Below are positions 1 through 6,744 of a DNA stretch of 64,000 nucleotides, one piece after another; within the stretch, counting starts at the first letter, position 1; every line of letters begins with the position of its first letter. Below the pieces are notes generated by a model that saw nothing but the letters and a program-made list of their open reading frames with translations, was not told the origin of the DNA and searched no databases. The stretch comes from Spongiibacteraceae bacterium UBA5047 (GTDB lineage: Bacteria > Pseudomonadota > Gammaproteobacteria > Pseudomonadales > Spongiibacteraceae). Made by a program: the position numbers and the translations under genes. The stretch spans positions 201,079-265,078 of the forward strand of contig DIBR01000034.1 of NCBI GenBank assembly GCA_002415025.1, in the 5' to 3' direction.

Positions 1-2
1 TT

Positions 3-1037
3 TCAGGCTTGTTTCTGCTCAACGTTGAAAACAGCTTTATCAACTATTTCGACAAGGACACCCGTGTCCACCGTGAACTCAGCTATGTCGACCAGGAGTT
101 CGGTGGCTCCACGCCGCTGGACATTGTTTACGATATTCCGCCAGCGCAACAGGCCAAGTTACCCGCGCTCAGCGCGAACACGGTGCAGACCCTGCAAAAA
201 ATACAGCACCGTCTCGAACAGCACAAAGGCGTAGGAACCACCCTGTCGGTGGTGAACTTCACCGAGCTGGCAAAACAGATAAACGATGGCAAACCGCTGA
301 CCGAGTACGAACTGACTGCTCTTTACTGGAGCCTCGACGAGGCAGTGCGCAAGGATCTGGTGGGCTCCTTCTTTGACCCCGACCGTCAACAGCTACGCAT
401 CAGCACACGGATAAAAGACAGCACGGAGGGCCTAAACCGCAAAGCGCTGAAAGCCGGAATAGAGAATGACTTCAGGGAACTTGGCATTGCGCCGAGCGAG
501 ATACAGCTCAGTAATCTCTTTATTCTCTATCAGGATATGCTCGAGCGCTTGTTCAGCTCGCAAATATTGACCCTGGCCGTGGTTTTCGCGGTGCTTTGCC
601 TTATGTTCGGCATTATTTTTCGCTCGCTGCGCATCGCCCTCATTGCCATATTGCCGAACATTCTGTCGGCACTCACCGTGCTGGGCAGCATGGGCTGGTT
701 AGGCGTACCGCTGGATTTTATGACCATCACCATCGCTGCCATTGCCATCGGCATCGCGGTTGATGACACCATTCACTATATTCACCGCTATCAGGCTGAG
801 CTGAATCAGGACGACCCGCTGGCGCGCACTCACAACGCGGTAGGTTACGCTCTTCTATATACCTCCCTTATTGTCATGTGCGGGTTTTCACTGCTGGCCT
901 TTTCGGATTTCACGCCCAGCGTGATGTTCGGCATCTTCACCAGTCTGGCCATGGCCATCGCCATGCTCAGCAACCTGACCCTGTTGCCCGCACTGCTGGA
1001 CCGTTACGTCAAACCCCGGAATGAAGTCGATCGCTAG
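3..1037 (+). CDS. RND/MMPL-family transporter, C-terminal part (5' end outside window)
   Basis: The reading frame is open to the left edge, so this is the 3' part of a larger inner-membrane exporter gene. The visible 345 residues hold a periplasmic loop of about 180 residues and then five hydrophobic segments typical of the second half of an RND/MMPL (HAE3-like) permease. The fourth-helix region carries the conserved motif AIAIGIAVDDTIHYIHRY, with the paired Asp residues expected for proton coupling. RND permeases of this kind export lipids, hopanoids or other hydrophobic molecules; the substrate here cannot be read. The stop codon overlaps the convergent oxygenase gene by a few bases. The leftmost TTG is an arbitrary internal codon, not the true start. 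Confidence 0.85.
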   Translation, partial: SGLFLLNVENSFINYFDKDTRVHRELSYVDQEFGGSTPLDIVYDIPPAQQAKLPALSANTVQTLQKIQHRLEQHKGVGTTLSVVNFTELAKQINDGKPLTEYELTALYWSLDEAVRKDLVGSFFDPDRQQLRISTRIKDSTEGLNRKALKAGIENDFRELGIAPSEIQLSNLFILYQDMLERLFSSQILTLAVVFAVLCLMFGIIFRSLRIALIAILPNILSALTVLGSMGWLGVPLDFMTITIAAIAIGIAVDDTIHYIHRYQAELNQDDPLARTHNAVGYALLYTSLIVMCGFSLLAFSDFTPSVMFGIFTSLAMAIAMLSNLTLLPALLDRYVKPRNEVDR

Positions 1038-1579
1038 AAAAACAATGCCACCGTAGGCGCGGTAATCACATTCCAGTCGAGAATGATTTCCCGGCTCGCC
1101 ACCTTGAAGCTCCCGCCTTCACGGCGCAGACAGTCACGTCGCTGACCTGAATACAGGAAATTGTCTTGCCCGTGGCGGCTGTAGTTGAGCATAAAGTTGC
1201 TGACAACCTTCAACTCATCTCCCTCACAACCTAGCAATTCAACATTGCTGACATGCCTGCGGGTGCGGGCGGGAGGGTTATCTCCCCAGGCGGTGGGTTT
1301 AAACGCCCGATCAACCCGCACTGCCAGCACAAAGTAGTTTTCTTCGCGCAATGGCAAGTCGCTGGCCGTTTCTGTCTGCATTTCCCGCTCCGGGGATAAA
1401 TAGGCCTCGGTGCCGCGCAAGGCATGGTCTCGCTGTGCAACGTAGCGTGACGGCATGACATAGCAAATGTCTTCACTGAGCAGCGCCAGCCATTGTTGAT
1501 ACTCGCGATCATCCAGCAGCCGTGCTTCGCGGTAGTAAAACTGTTCAACCTCAAAATGCAGATCGCGGTTCAAGTCCAT
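1034..1579 (-). CDS. Aromatic-ring-hydroxylating dioxygenase, small (beta) subunit
   Basis: This 181-residue protein has the NTF2/SnoaL-like fold sequence of Rieske dioxygenase beta subunits: an N-terminal EVEQFYYREARLLDDREYQQWLALL helix region, then DICYVMPSRY, RRHVSNVELL and the C-terminal ASREIILDWNVI strand. Beta subunits are structural partners in alpha3beta3 oxygenases. It lies directly downstream of the alpha subunit with no intergenic gap, so the two are one transcriptional unit. Length is normal for the family. Its 3' end overlaps the end of the convergent transporter gene by 4 bp. The substrate is unknown; the family includes phenylpropionate, biphenyl and benzoate type enzymes. Confidence 0.88.
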   Translation of the reverse strand: MDLNRDLHFEVEQFYYREARLLDDREYQQWLALLSEDICYVMPSRYVAQRDHALRGTEAYLSPEREMQTETASDLPLREENYFVLAVRVDRAFKPTAWGDNPPARTRRHVSNVELLGCEGDELKVVSNFMLNYSRHGQDNFLYSGQRRDCLRREGGSFKVASREIILDWNVITAPTVALFF

Positions 1580-2875
1580 TTAGCCGCCCTCCCGCATGCC
1601 GCTGGCGATATCCTCACGCCAGCGCTTATAGAACTCGCGCGCGTAATGCTCGTTATAAGAAGAGCCGATCAAGCCCGGCAGATCGGGGTGCCCGCACTCT
1701 TCACCCTGCCCCAGACCATAATAAAGAGGCCTGTCATCCATATAACTGATATCACTACCCTTGAGTTGCTGCATCCAGGATTCACTGTCCTCCTGCTCCA
1801 ACAAGCCCCCGGGACCAAACATGTGGGTGAAATTACTTCTCAACAGCGTCTTTACCGAATCTGGAGCATCAGCCGGCACAACCCACCAGGACCAGTACTC
1901 AACCTCTTTGGCACCGCGTGGATGGCTGACTCTCAAAGTGGAGTTTGACCAGAGAAAGGACAGATTGGGGTATACCCCATAGGTGAGCCCTTTTATACGG
2001 GCTCCAATCGGGCCTATTTTCTCGGCAGCTTGAGCCTGCACTTCCAACAAGTACGACAAAAATTCCGGATCGCCACTCAAAGCAGCCATACCCTCCAAGC
2101 CCCAGGCAATATCCTGCGGCGCGGCATTGGCGGGCATAAGCCTCACCGCTGCACCATGCCCCGCCTTCGGCACGCAGTTGTGCCCAAAATTGTCTATTTC
2201 AGGAACCGCCGGCGAATCGCCCAACAGGGTTGCGTGCAGATAGGGGCCGTGGGCCACATCGCCGAGCTGGTTTTCCACTGGCAGCTTCCAGTTAGCCCGC
2301 AACCTCCATTTATGGGGCTCGCCCAACACCTCCACACCCGCCGGAAACCGATTGAAATAACTATCGAGGTAAAAGCGCATATCCCCAAGGTAGTCATCCA
2401 GTGACTCGATCCCCTGGTTAAAACTGCCAAAAACCAGCCCCCGATACTCAGCCAGGCGGGGCACTGGCTTCAGACCCAGGTGAGCCCGATCACGCCCGTT
2501 GCAGGTATGACGCTCCTGGGGAATGCTGGCCAGATCACCCGTTACCGTGTAAGACCAGCTGTGGTACGGACACACAAACCGTTTGGCGTTGCCGCTATCA
2601 CTTCGGCACACCGGCAAACCACGGTGGGAGCAGCTATTGACCGAGGCATGAATTTTGCCGTCATCTCCCCGCGCCACAATGATCGGGGTATCGGCCATAT
2701 AGGTGGTTATAAAGTCGCCCGGCTTTTTCAGCTGACTGTCGTGACACAGATAAAGCCAGCTTTTACCAAAAATATGTTCCCGCTCCAGCGCGAAAACTGC
2801 TTCATCAGCGAAAACGCGCCGATAGACCTCACTGCCATCACCGCTGACACAGCGATCCAAATCCGAAAGAATCAT
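1580..2875 (-). CDS. Rieske non-heme iron dioxygenase, large (alpha) subunit
   Basis: This is the catalytic alpha subunit of an aromatic-ring-hydroxylating oxygenase, 431 residues from the chosen ATG. The Rieske [2Fe-2S] ligands Cys82, His84, Cys102 and His105 are present with the canonical CxH-17-CxxH spacing. The mononuclear iron site shows as Asp206, His209 and His214 (GDxxHxxxxH), with a later acidic EQEDSESW segment supplying the carboxylate. The frame stays open 55 codons further upstream, but that extension crosses the promoter and operator and looks non-coding, so the start at MILSDLDR is preferred. The electron-transfer ferredoxin and reductase are not adjacent and must be elsewhere. 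The divergent TetR gene and the operator between them suggest substrate-induced derepression. Confidence 0.9.
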   Translation of the reverse strand: MILSDLDRCVSGDGSEVYRRVFADEAVFALEREHIFGKSWLYLCHDSQLKKPGDFITTYMADTPIIVARGDDGKIHASVNSCSHRGLPVCRSDSGNAKRFVCPYHSWSYTVTGDLASIPQERHTCNGRDRAHLGLKPVPRLAEYRGLVFGSFNQGIESLDDYLGDMRFYLDSYFNRFPAGVEVLGEPHKWRLRANWKLPVENQLGDVAHGPYLHATLLGDSPAVPEIDNFGHNCVPKAGHGAAVRLMPANAAPQDIAWGLEGMAALSGDPEFLSYLLEVQAQAAEKIGPIGARIKGLTYGVYPNLSFLWSNSTLRVSHPRGAKEVEYWSWWVVPADAPDSVKTLLRSNFTHMFGPGGLLEQEDSESWMQQLKGSDISYMDDRPLYYGLGQGEECGHPDLPGLIGSSYNEHYAREFYKRWREDIASGMREGG

Positions 2876-2909
2876 CACCCACCAAAATATTATCAACTCC
2901 TCGTTTTTT

Positions 2910-2938
2910 AGTGTAGCCTTCCTTAGGCGCCTCGACAA
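2910..2938 (-). promoter_or_regulatory. Predicted sigma-70 promoter of the dioxygenase operon
   Basis: On the minus strand TTGTCG and TACACT are separated by 17 bases, each 4/6 to consensus. The predicted start lies about 30 bases before the alpha-subunit ATG. The whole spacer is covered by the symmetric operator candidate, which is the arrangement of a repressed promoter. Confidence 0.5.
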
Positions 2939-2942
2939 GGCT
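2915..2942. promoter_or_regulatory. 28-bp symmetric operator candidate between dioxygenase and TetR genes
   Basis: AGCCTT, 5 bases, GGCGCC, 5 bases, AAGGCT: the outer arms are exact inverted copies and the centre is itself a palindrome, so the element is fully two-fold symmetric in its conserved positions. It lies in the intergenic region between divergently transcribed oxygenase and TetR genes and spans the -35 to -10 of the oxygenase promoter. Length and symmetry fit a TetR-family dimer (or dimer pair) site. Binding by the neighbour is inferred. Confidence 0.55.
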
Positions 2943-2960
2943 CCCGACACGAACACGCAA

Positions 2961-3599
2961 ATGAGACCGGCTGACACGGATACAAAGATGAACCACGCCA
3001 CCCCCCAGCTCAGCAAAGGAGAGCGCACCGCCCGGCGCATTCTGGACGCGGCGGAAGCCTTAGTAAGCGCACGCGGCTATCGCGCCACCACGGTAAGAGA
3101 AATAGCCCGTGCCGCCGGCATACAGGAGCCCGGCCTGTACAATCATTTTAAAAGCAAGGAAGCATTGTTCAGCGCAATGCTCGATCGGGCCCTTCAACCG
3201 CTGGCCACAGCGATCGATCAGCAGCTACAAGCCACCCCCGCCTTTGAAAAACTGCCCGGCCAAATAGGAGGTTTACTCGCACTGCATCCGAACATCCCGA
3301 TACTTTTTCAACAGGCACTCATGGCACCCCACGACAACCCCGGACACGAACTGGTCATTGTCTGGTTAAAAAGACTGATGGAAAAAGGGCTGGAACTGCT
3401 GCCGACAAACTCGGGCTCCAGCGACACGCGAATATTGCACCTGATCGCAATGTTCAATATCGCCAGCGGCTATTTCACCGCAAACACCTTAATAGAAGCG
3501 CTTCTGGAGAAAAGCACGCTGAATTCCGACTTGCTGGCGCAGCAGCGCTCACTTGCTGATGAGCTTGCTGCTTTTCTGCTGCAACGAAAAATACCATGA
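2961..3599 (+). CDS. TetR/AcrR-family transcriptional regulator
   Basis: This 212-residue protein has a classic N-terminal TetR helix-turn-helix: TARRILDAAEALVSARGYRATTVREIARAAGI, followed by the GLYNHFKSKEALF recognition and linker signature around residues 50-70. The rest is a helical ligand-binding and dimerisation domain. A second in-frame ATG nine codons downstream (MNHATPQ) is an equally good start. It is transcribed away from the Rieske oxygenase operon, and a symmetric operator lies between them, so its most likely job is repression of that operon and possibly of itself. The inducer cannot be deduced. Confidence 0.88.
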   Translation: MRPADTDTKMNHATPQLSKGERTARRILDAAEALVSARGYRATTVREIARAAGIQEPGLYNHFKSKEALFSAMLDRALQPLATAIDQQLQATPAFEKLPGQIGGLLALHPNIPILFQQALMAPHDNPGHELVIVWLKRLMEKGLELLPTNSGSSDTRILHLIAMFNIASGYFTANTLIEALLEKSTLNSDLLAQQRSLADELAAFLLQRKIP

Positions 3600-3689
3600 T
3601 GCCAACACGGCCGAGCAACGCCCCTGCCAAAAAATAAAACTAATTTTCGGGAACGCAATACTCACAACCGCAACAAAACCCGCAGAGAG

Positions 3690-3719
3690 CCCCATTTAAT
3701 TTCCCGAACCCAAATGGGG
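3690..3719. repeat. 8-bp inverted repeat downstream of the TetR gene
   Basis: CCCCATTT and AAATGGGG are separated by 14 bases. There is no U-run after it on either strand, so it is not a clear intrinsic terminator. It may be a weak stem-loop at the 3' end of the TetR transcript. Confidence 0.35.
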
Positions 3720-3862
3720 TGAAAATCCGCAAATCCTGGAAAGACTGACCAGCCAAGACTGCAACTTTAAGCTATATATATAGCATAACGACAATATTGG
3801 ACCAGTGAGCGAAAAAACAGGGGCCGCATCTAAAACACCACGCCACAATTTTGCTTTGCCAC

Positions 3863-3883
3863 ATTTTTATTGACAATAAAAAT
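3863..3883. promoter_or_regulatory. 21-bp palindrome ATTTTTATTG / CAATAAAAAT
   Basis: Two exact 10-bp inverted arms flank a single central A. The left arm sequence recurs exactly at 3971-3980, where it faces an imperfect CAATAGAAAAT arm at 3993-4003. Duplicate half-sites about 108 bp apart, upstream of the FimV-like gene, suggest binding sites for a dimeric regulator. The element also contains TTGACA, but no good -10 follows at normal spacing. Confidence 0.45.
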
Positions 3884-4093
3884 ACCATAACAATTGAAAT
3901 TCTTTTAATCCGAGCAATAAATATCGATAAATCAACACAAAAATACGAAAAACAAAGGAAATATCGCAATATTTTTATTGTTTTTAGTTTGTCAATAGAA
4001 AATAAGCCAAAAATTTCGACTTTGATTGGCTCCCCGCTTGCGCTAGAGCACAGCTGGGCAAAAGTGTGATATTGCGCTATGCTTCCCGGAACA

Positions 4094-4118
4094 GGTGATT
4101 TAAACACCCTAAGTCACC
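4094..4118 (+). promoter_or_regulatory. Stem-loop in the leader of the FimV-like gene
   Basis: GGTGATTT can pair with AAGTCACC (8 pairs, one G-U) around a 9-base loop, ending 28 bases before the ATG. No U-run follows, so it is a possible leader structure rather than a terminator. Confidence 0.3.
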
Positions 4119-4146
4119 GGGATGGCTGGAAAAAAGAGACAATTCA

Positions 4147-5685
4147 ATGCCAGGCTACCTGAAACGCATAGCGCCTATCATCTGCCTACTTTTAGGCGGA
4201 TTTTCAAGCACTTACGGCATAGGCCTAGGTGAGGCAGACCTGCGTTCCCGTCTTGGCTCCCCACTCGACCTCAGCATCCCTCTGCACCATCTCGGCGACC
4301 TTTCAGGTCAGGATATCCGCATTGCCCTGTCTGCGCTGAACGACGATGTATCGGGCCATCCGCTGGATTCAATGGTCGGCAGCAAGTTTCAGATCGATTT
4401 CGACAGCGAAACAAACTCCGTACGCCTGCGCTCCGACGAGGCCGTTATGGAGCCCTACCTCGCATTCACACTGAGCGTACGCTGGCCTCGCGGCTACCTG
4501 CAGCGCGAATACACTTTGCTGCTGGACTTACCGGCCATCCACACGCCTGCCCAGCATGAGATTGTGGTCAGCGTGCCGCCTTCCAAGGCAGAGAAAGCCA
4601 CAGTAGCAAGCAAGCAAAAAGTTGCAAAAACCCCGTCAAAAACAGCCTCCCAAGCTACTGCGCCACGTGTAGCAACCGAGAGCTCGAAGCCGGCCCCCGT
4701 AACGCGTACTGCGGCCGCCAAAAGCTACAACGAATTCGACGATGGTCAGTATCGCGTTGTCCGCGGTGATTCACTCTGGCGCCTGGCATCACGACTCAGC
4801 GAACAGCGCCGAGGCGACCACGGACAGTGGATGGCCAGCGTCTACCAGACCAACCCCGGAGCCTTTATCGGCGGGCGTCCGGATATTTTGAAAGAAGCCT
4901 ATTTGCTCAGCATTCCCGCTCAATGCAGCGATGCCCGCCTGGCCCTCGGGAGCGATGGCAAAACATTCGAGCTGATTGACGGCCGCGGCGTCGCAGTCGC
5001 CATGGGCGCACCCAAGCCTGAACCCGCCCCCGGCAACACAAATGCACCTGACACCGCCGCGAATGCCACTCGCGTTCCGTCCACGGAATCCGACGCTGGT
5101 GAAATGGCTGCAAACGAACCCTCACCACCCGAGGCGGAAGCCGCACCGGTCTATCGCTACGATGGCAAGGATTTTGTGAGCGACCCTTACGCCGGAGAAC
5201 AAGCCGGCCAGACTCGCACGGACCAAACAGACACCTATGCTGGCAACAACACCGACAACAAGCGCGAGCTATCACCGCTGGAACTTTATTCGCTGGAGGA
5301 GCAGTCGCTCGCAGAGCAGCAGCAAACGGCAACAAGCTCCAGCTCCGCCACAACCGAGCCCGCAGCCGGGAGCGAGGGCAATCGCAAGCGCGTCGAACTT
5401 CTCGAAAAACAACTGGATCAGGCACTGGCACTCATTGACAAGCAAAGCCAACAGTCGCGTCTGTTTGGCAGTCAGAGCAATCTGGTTAACAGCGTCTCAC
5501 CAGCAACCTCCGAGTTGACCAACCCCGCCTACCTGTTCAGGGCGATGGGCTGGCTGGCGCTAGGCATGTCCATGGTGATGGGTTTTCTCATGTACCGTGA
5601 TCGTGGCGGCCCGAAAATGTTCGTTCTACCAAGAAACCGCCGACGCCGCGATTTCGCTTCAATGCTGGAACGTAATACCAAGTAG
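4147..5685 (+). CDS. Short FimV-like LysM protein of the cell pole / pilus machinery
   Basis: This 512-residue protein has a signal peptide (about 1-25), then the FimV/HubP N-terminal region beginning LGEADLRSRLGSPLDLSIPL. A LysM peptidoglycan-binding domain lies at about 201-257 (YRVVRGDSLWRLASRLSEQ...YLLSIP), followed by a long low-complexity Pro/Ala/Thr linker, a short coiled coil (about 418-438) and one membrane segment (about 464-483). The chain ends only some 30 residues after the membrane in a basic RNRRRRDF tail. Family members such as FimV and HubP continue into an acidic cytoplasmic TPR region that organises the pole and type IV pili; that half is absent here. It is therefore a truncated paralogue or a distinct small relative. 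A purine-rich ribosome site precedes the ATG. Confidence 0.75.
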   Translation: MPGYLKRIAPIICLLLGGFSSTYGIGLGEADLRSRLGSPLDLSIPLHHLGDLSGQDIRIALSALNDDVSGHPLDSMVGSKFQIDFDSETNSVRLRSDEAVMEPYLAFTLSVRWPRGYLQREYTLLLDLPAIHTPAQHEIVVSVPPSKAEKATVASKQKVAKTPSKTASQATAPRVATESSKPAPVTRTAAAKSYNEFDDGQYRVVRGDSLWRLASRLSEQRRGDHGQWMASVYQTNPGAFIGGRPDILKEAYLLSIPAQCSDARLALGSDGKTFELIDGRGVAVAMGAPKPEPAPGNTNAPDTAANATRVPSTESDAGEMAANEPSPPEAEAAPVYRYDGKDFVSDPYAGEQAGQTRTDQTDTYAGNNTDNKRELSPLELYSLEEQSLAEQQQTATSSSSATTEPAAGSEGNRKRVELLEKQLDQALALIDKQSQQSRLFGSQSNLVNSVSPATSELTNPAYLFRAMGWLALGMSMVMGFLMYRDRGGPKMFVLPRNRRRRDFASMLERNTK

Positions 5686-5727
5686 TAAGCTGCTCGCCCA
5701 CCATTTACCGCCCAAATAGCCGACCCA

Positions 5728-6618
5728 TCAGGGGCTGAACTCATCCCAGGTTAATAGCCCGGTGGCGGCTGAAACAAAGCCGCCACTTTTGGCATAATCC
5801 AGCGCCCTTTCCAGATTCACGACACCGTTGCTCACCGGCGCCAACCCGACACCGACTCCCACATCGCTCAAAACAGCTAATGCACGGCCGTCTTGGTGCA
5901 GTACCGCACTGCCGCTGTCACCGGGCAGGCCCGCACTGTCAGTACTGATTCGATACCCCAGCCCGCCAGCCACAATGCGGGTAATACGACCGCGCTTTTC
6001 TTCCAGGTCGTTCACACCACCGTGGGCCGCCGATTGACCGTAGCTGTAAACAGTATCGCCAACTGCAGCCAGACCGGTGAAGAGTGCGACAGGGCCACCA
6101 AACCCAATGGCCGCAGGGTGGATATTGGCGAGGTCATCCGGGTGTATTTGCACCAAAGCGAAATCATTCAAAGTGCACACATCAGAACCCGGCGTCTCCC
6201 CCCGCTGCTGCATGGCCGACCAGCTACTGTAGGCGAGAGTGCCAGGGCGACTTGCGTTTTCTATGGTAATACCGGCAAAGCCAATGGCCTCATTGCGAGT
6301 ATTACAGGGGTCAATTCCGCTGTTTGTGTCTTCGCTAAAGCAATGAGCGGCCACGCCAATATAGACGGTGACGCTATTTTCAGCGTACAGGAAGTTGGAT
6401 GTGCAACTACCATTGCGCGAACTGATCTCTACCCCCGGCCGGATCTGCGTTCGGGTCGGGGTGCCGAATTGCCTGCTTGAGGTCCCAGTCGAGTCCGCAG
6501 CCGGCGTGACCGGGGCAGCAGGCGAATCAGAAGAGCCCCCTCCTGAATCGCAGGCAGCCAGTGCGAATGCAGCCAAGCTCATTAATGCAGTATGCTTTTT
6601 GGGGCGATTACCGTACAT
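5728..6618 (-). CDS. Trypsin-like serine protease, predicted lipoprotein
   Basis: The N-terminus carries a basic start, a hydrophobic stretch and the lipobox LAAC with Cys23 as the lipidation site, followed by a flexible Gly/Ser/Pro linker. The body is a small S1-type (chymotrypsin-fold) domain. The catalytic triad reads His92 (VAAHCF), Asp152 (NDFALV) and Ser235 (GDSGSAV). Paired Cys residues flank the His. At 296 residues it is compact, with no PDZ domain, so it is not of the DegP type. It would sit on the periplasmic side of the outer or inner membrane. Targets are unknown. It is divergent from the flavin monooxygenase gene and convergent with the FimV-like gene. Confidence 0.8.
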   Translation of the reverse strand: MYGNRPKKHTALMSLAAFALAACDSGGGSSDSPAAPVTPAADSTGTSSRQFGTPTRTQIRPGVEISSRNGSCTSNFLYAENSVTVYIGVAAHCFSEDTNSGIDPCNTRNEAIGFAGITIENASRPGTLAYSSWSAMQQRGETPGSDVCTLNDFALVQIHPDDLANIHPAAIGFGGPVALFTGLAAVGDTVYSYGQSAAHGGVNDLEEKRGRITRIVAGGLGYRISTDSAGLPGDSGSAVLHQDGRALAVLSDVGVGVGLAPVSNGVVNLERALDYAKSGGFVSAATGLLTWDEFSP

Positions 6619-6744
6619 CCTGTTACACCGATCACAATGAATGGCTTCAGACTACCATCCCGCCGCTGCACACAACAGTTTGAGCTATGGTTTTACGCCG
6701 CGCAGAACGGTAACCTGCCCTTTATCAAAGACCAAGACTGACGT

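Larger units (their letters stand above)
3600..4146. other. 547-bp intergenic region with an AT-rich palindromic core
   Basis: No convincing gene was found here. The middle is strikingly AT-rich: by direct count only 30 of the 120 bases 3901-4020 are G or C, while flanking genes are well above half. The region contains an 8-bp inverted repeat (3690-3719), a 14-bp self-complementary GCTATATATATAGC (3771-3784), a 21-bp near-perfect palindrome (3863-3883), a second copy of its half-site (3971-3980) and a hairpin close to the downstream gene (4094-4118). It is most likely the regulatory region of the FimV-like gene, possibly bound by an AT-preferring nucleoid protein. Two short open frames in it lack ribosome sites and recognisable content. 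Confidence 0.7.

Noticed and set aside
2876..3040. 55-codon N-terminal extension of the Rieske alpha subunit
   Set aside because: It would cover the promoter and operator and overlap the divergent TetR gene; homologues start near MILSDLDR.
3772..4107. Open frame of 111 codons on the minus strand in the AT-rich gap
   Set aside because: It has no ribosome site, low complexity and no recognisable domain. AT-rich DNA with many I, F and K codons explains it.
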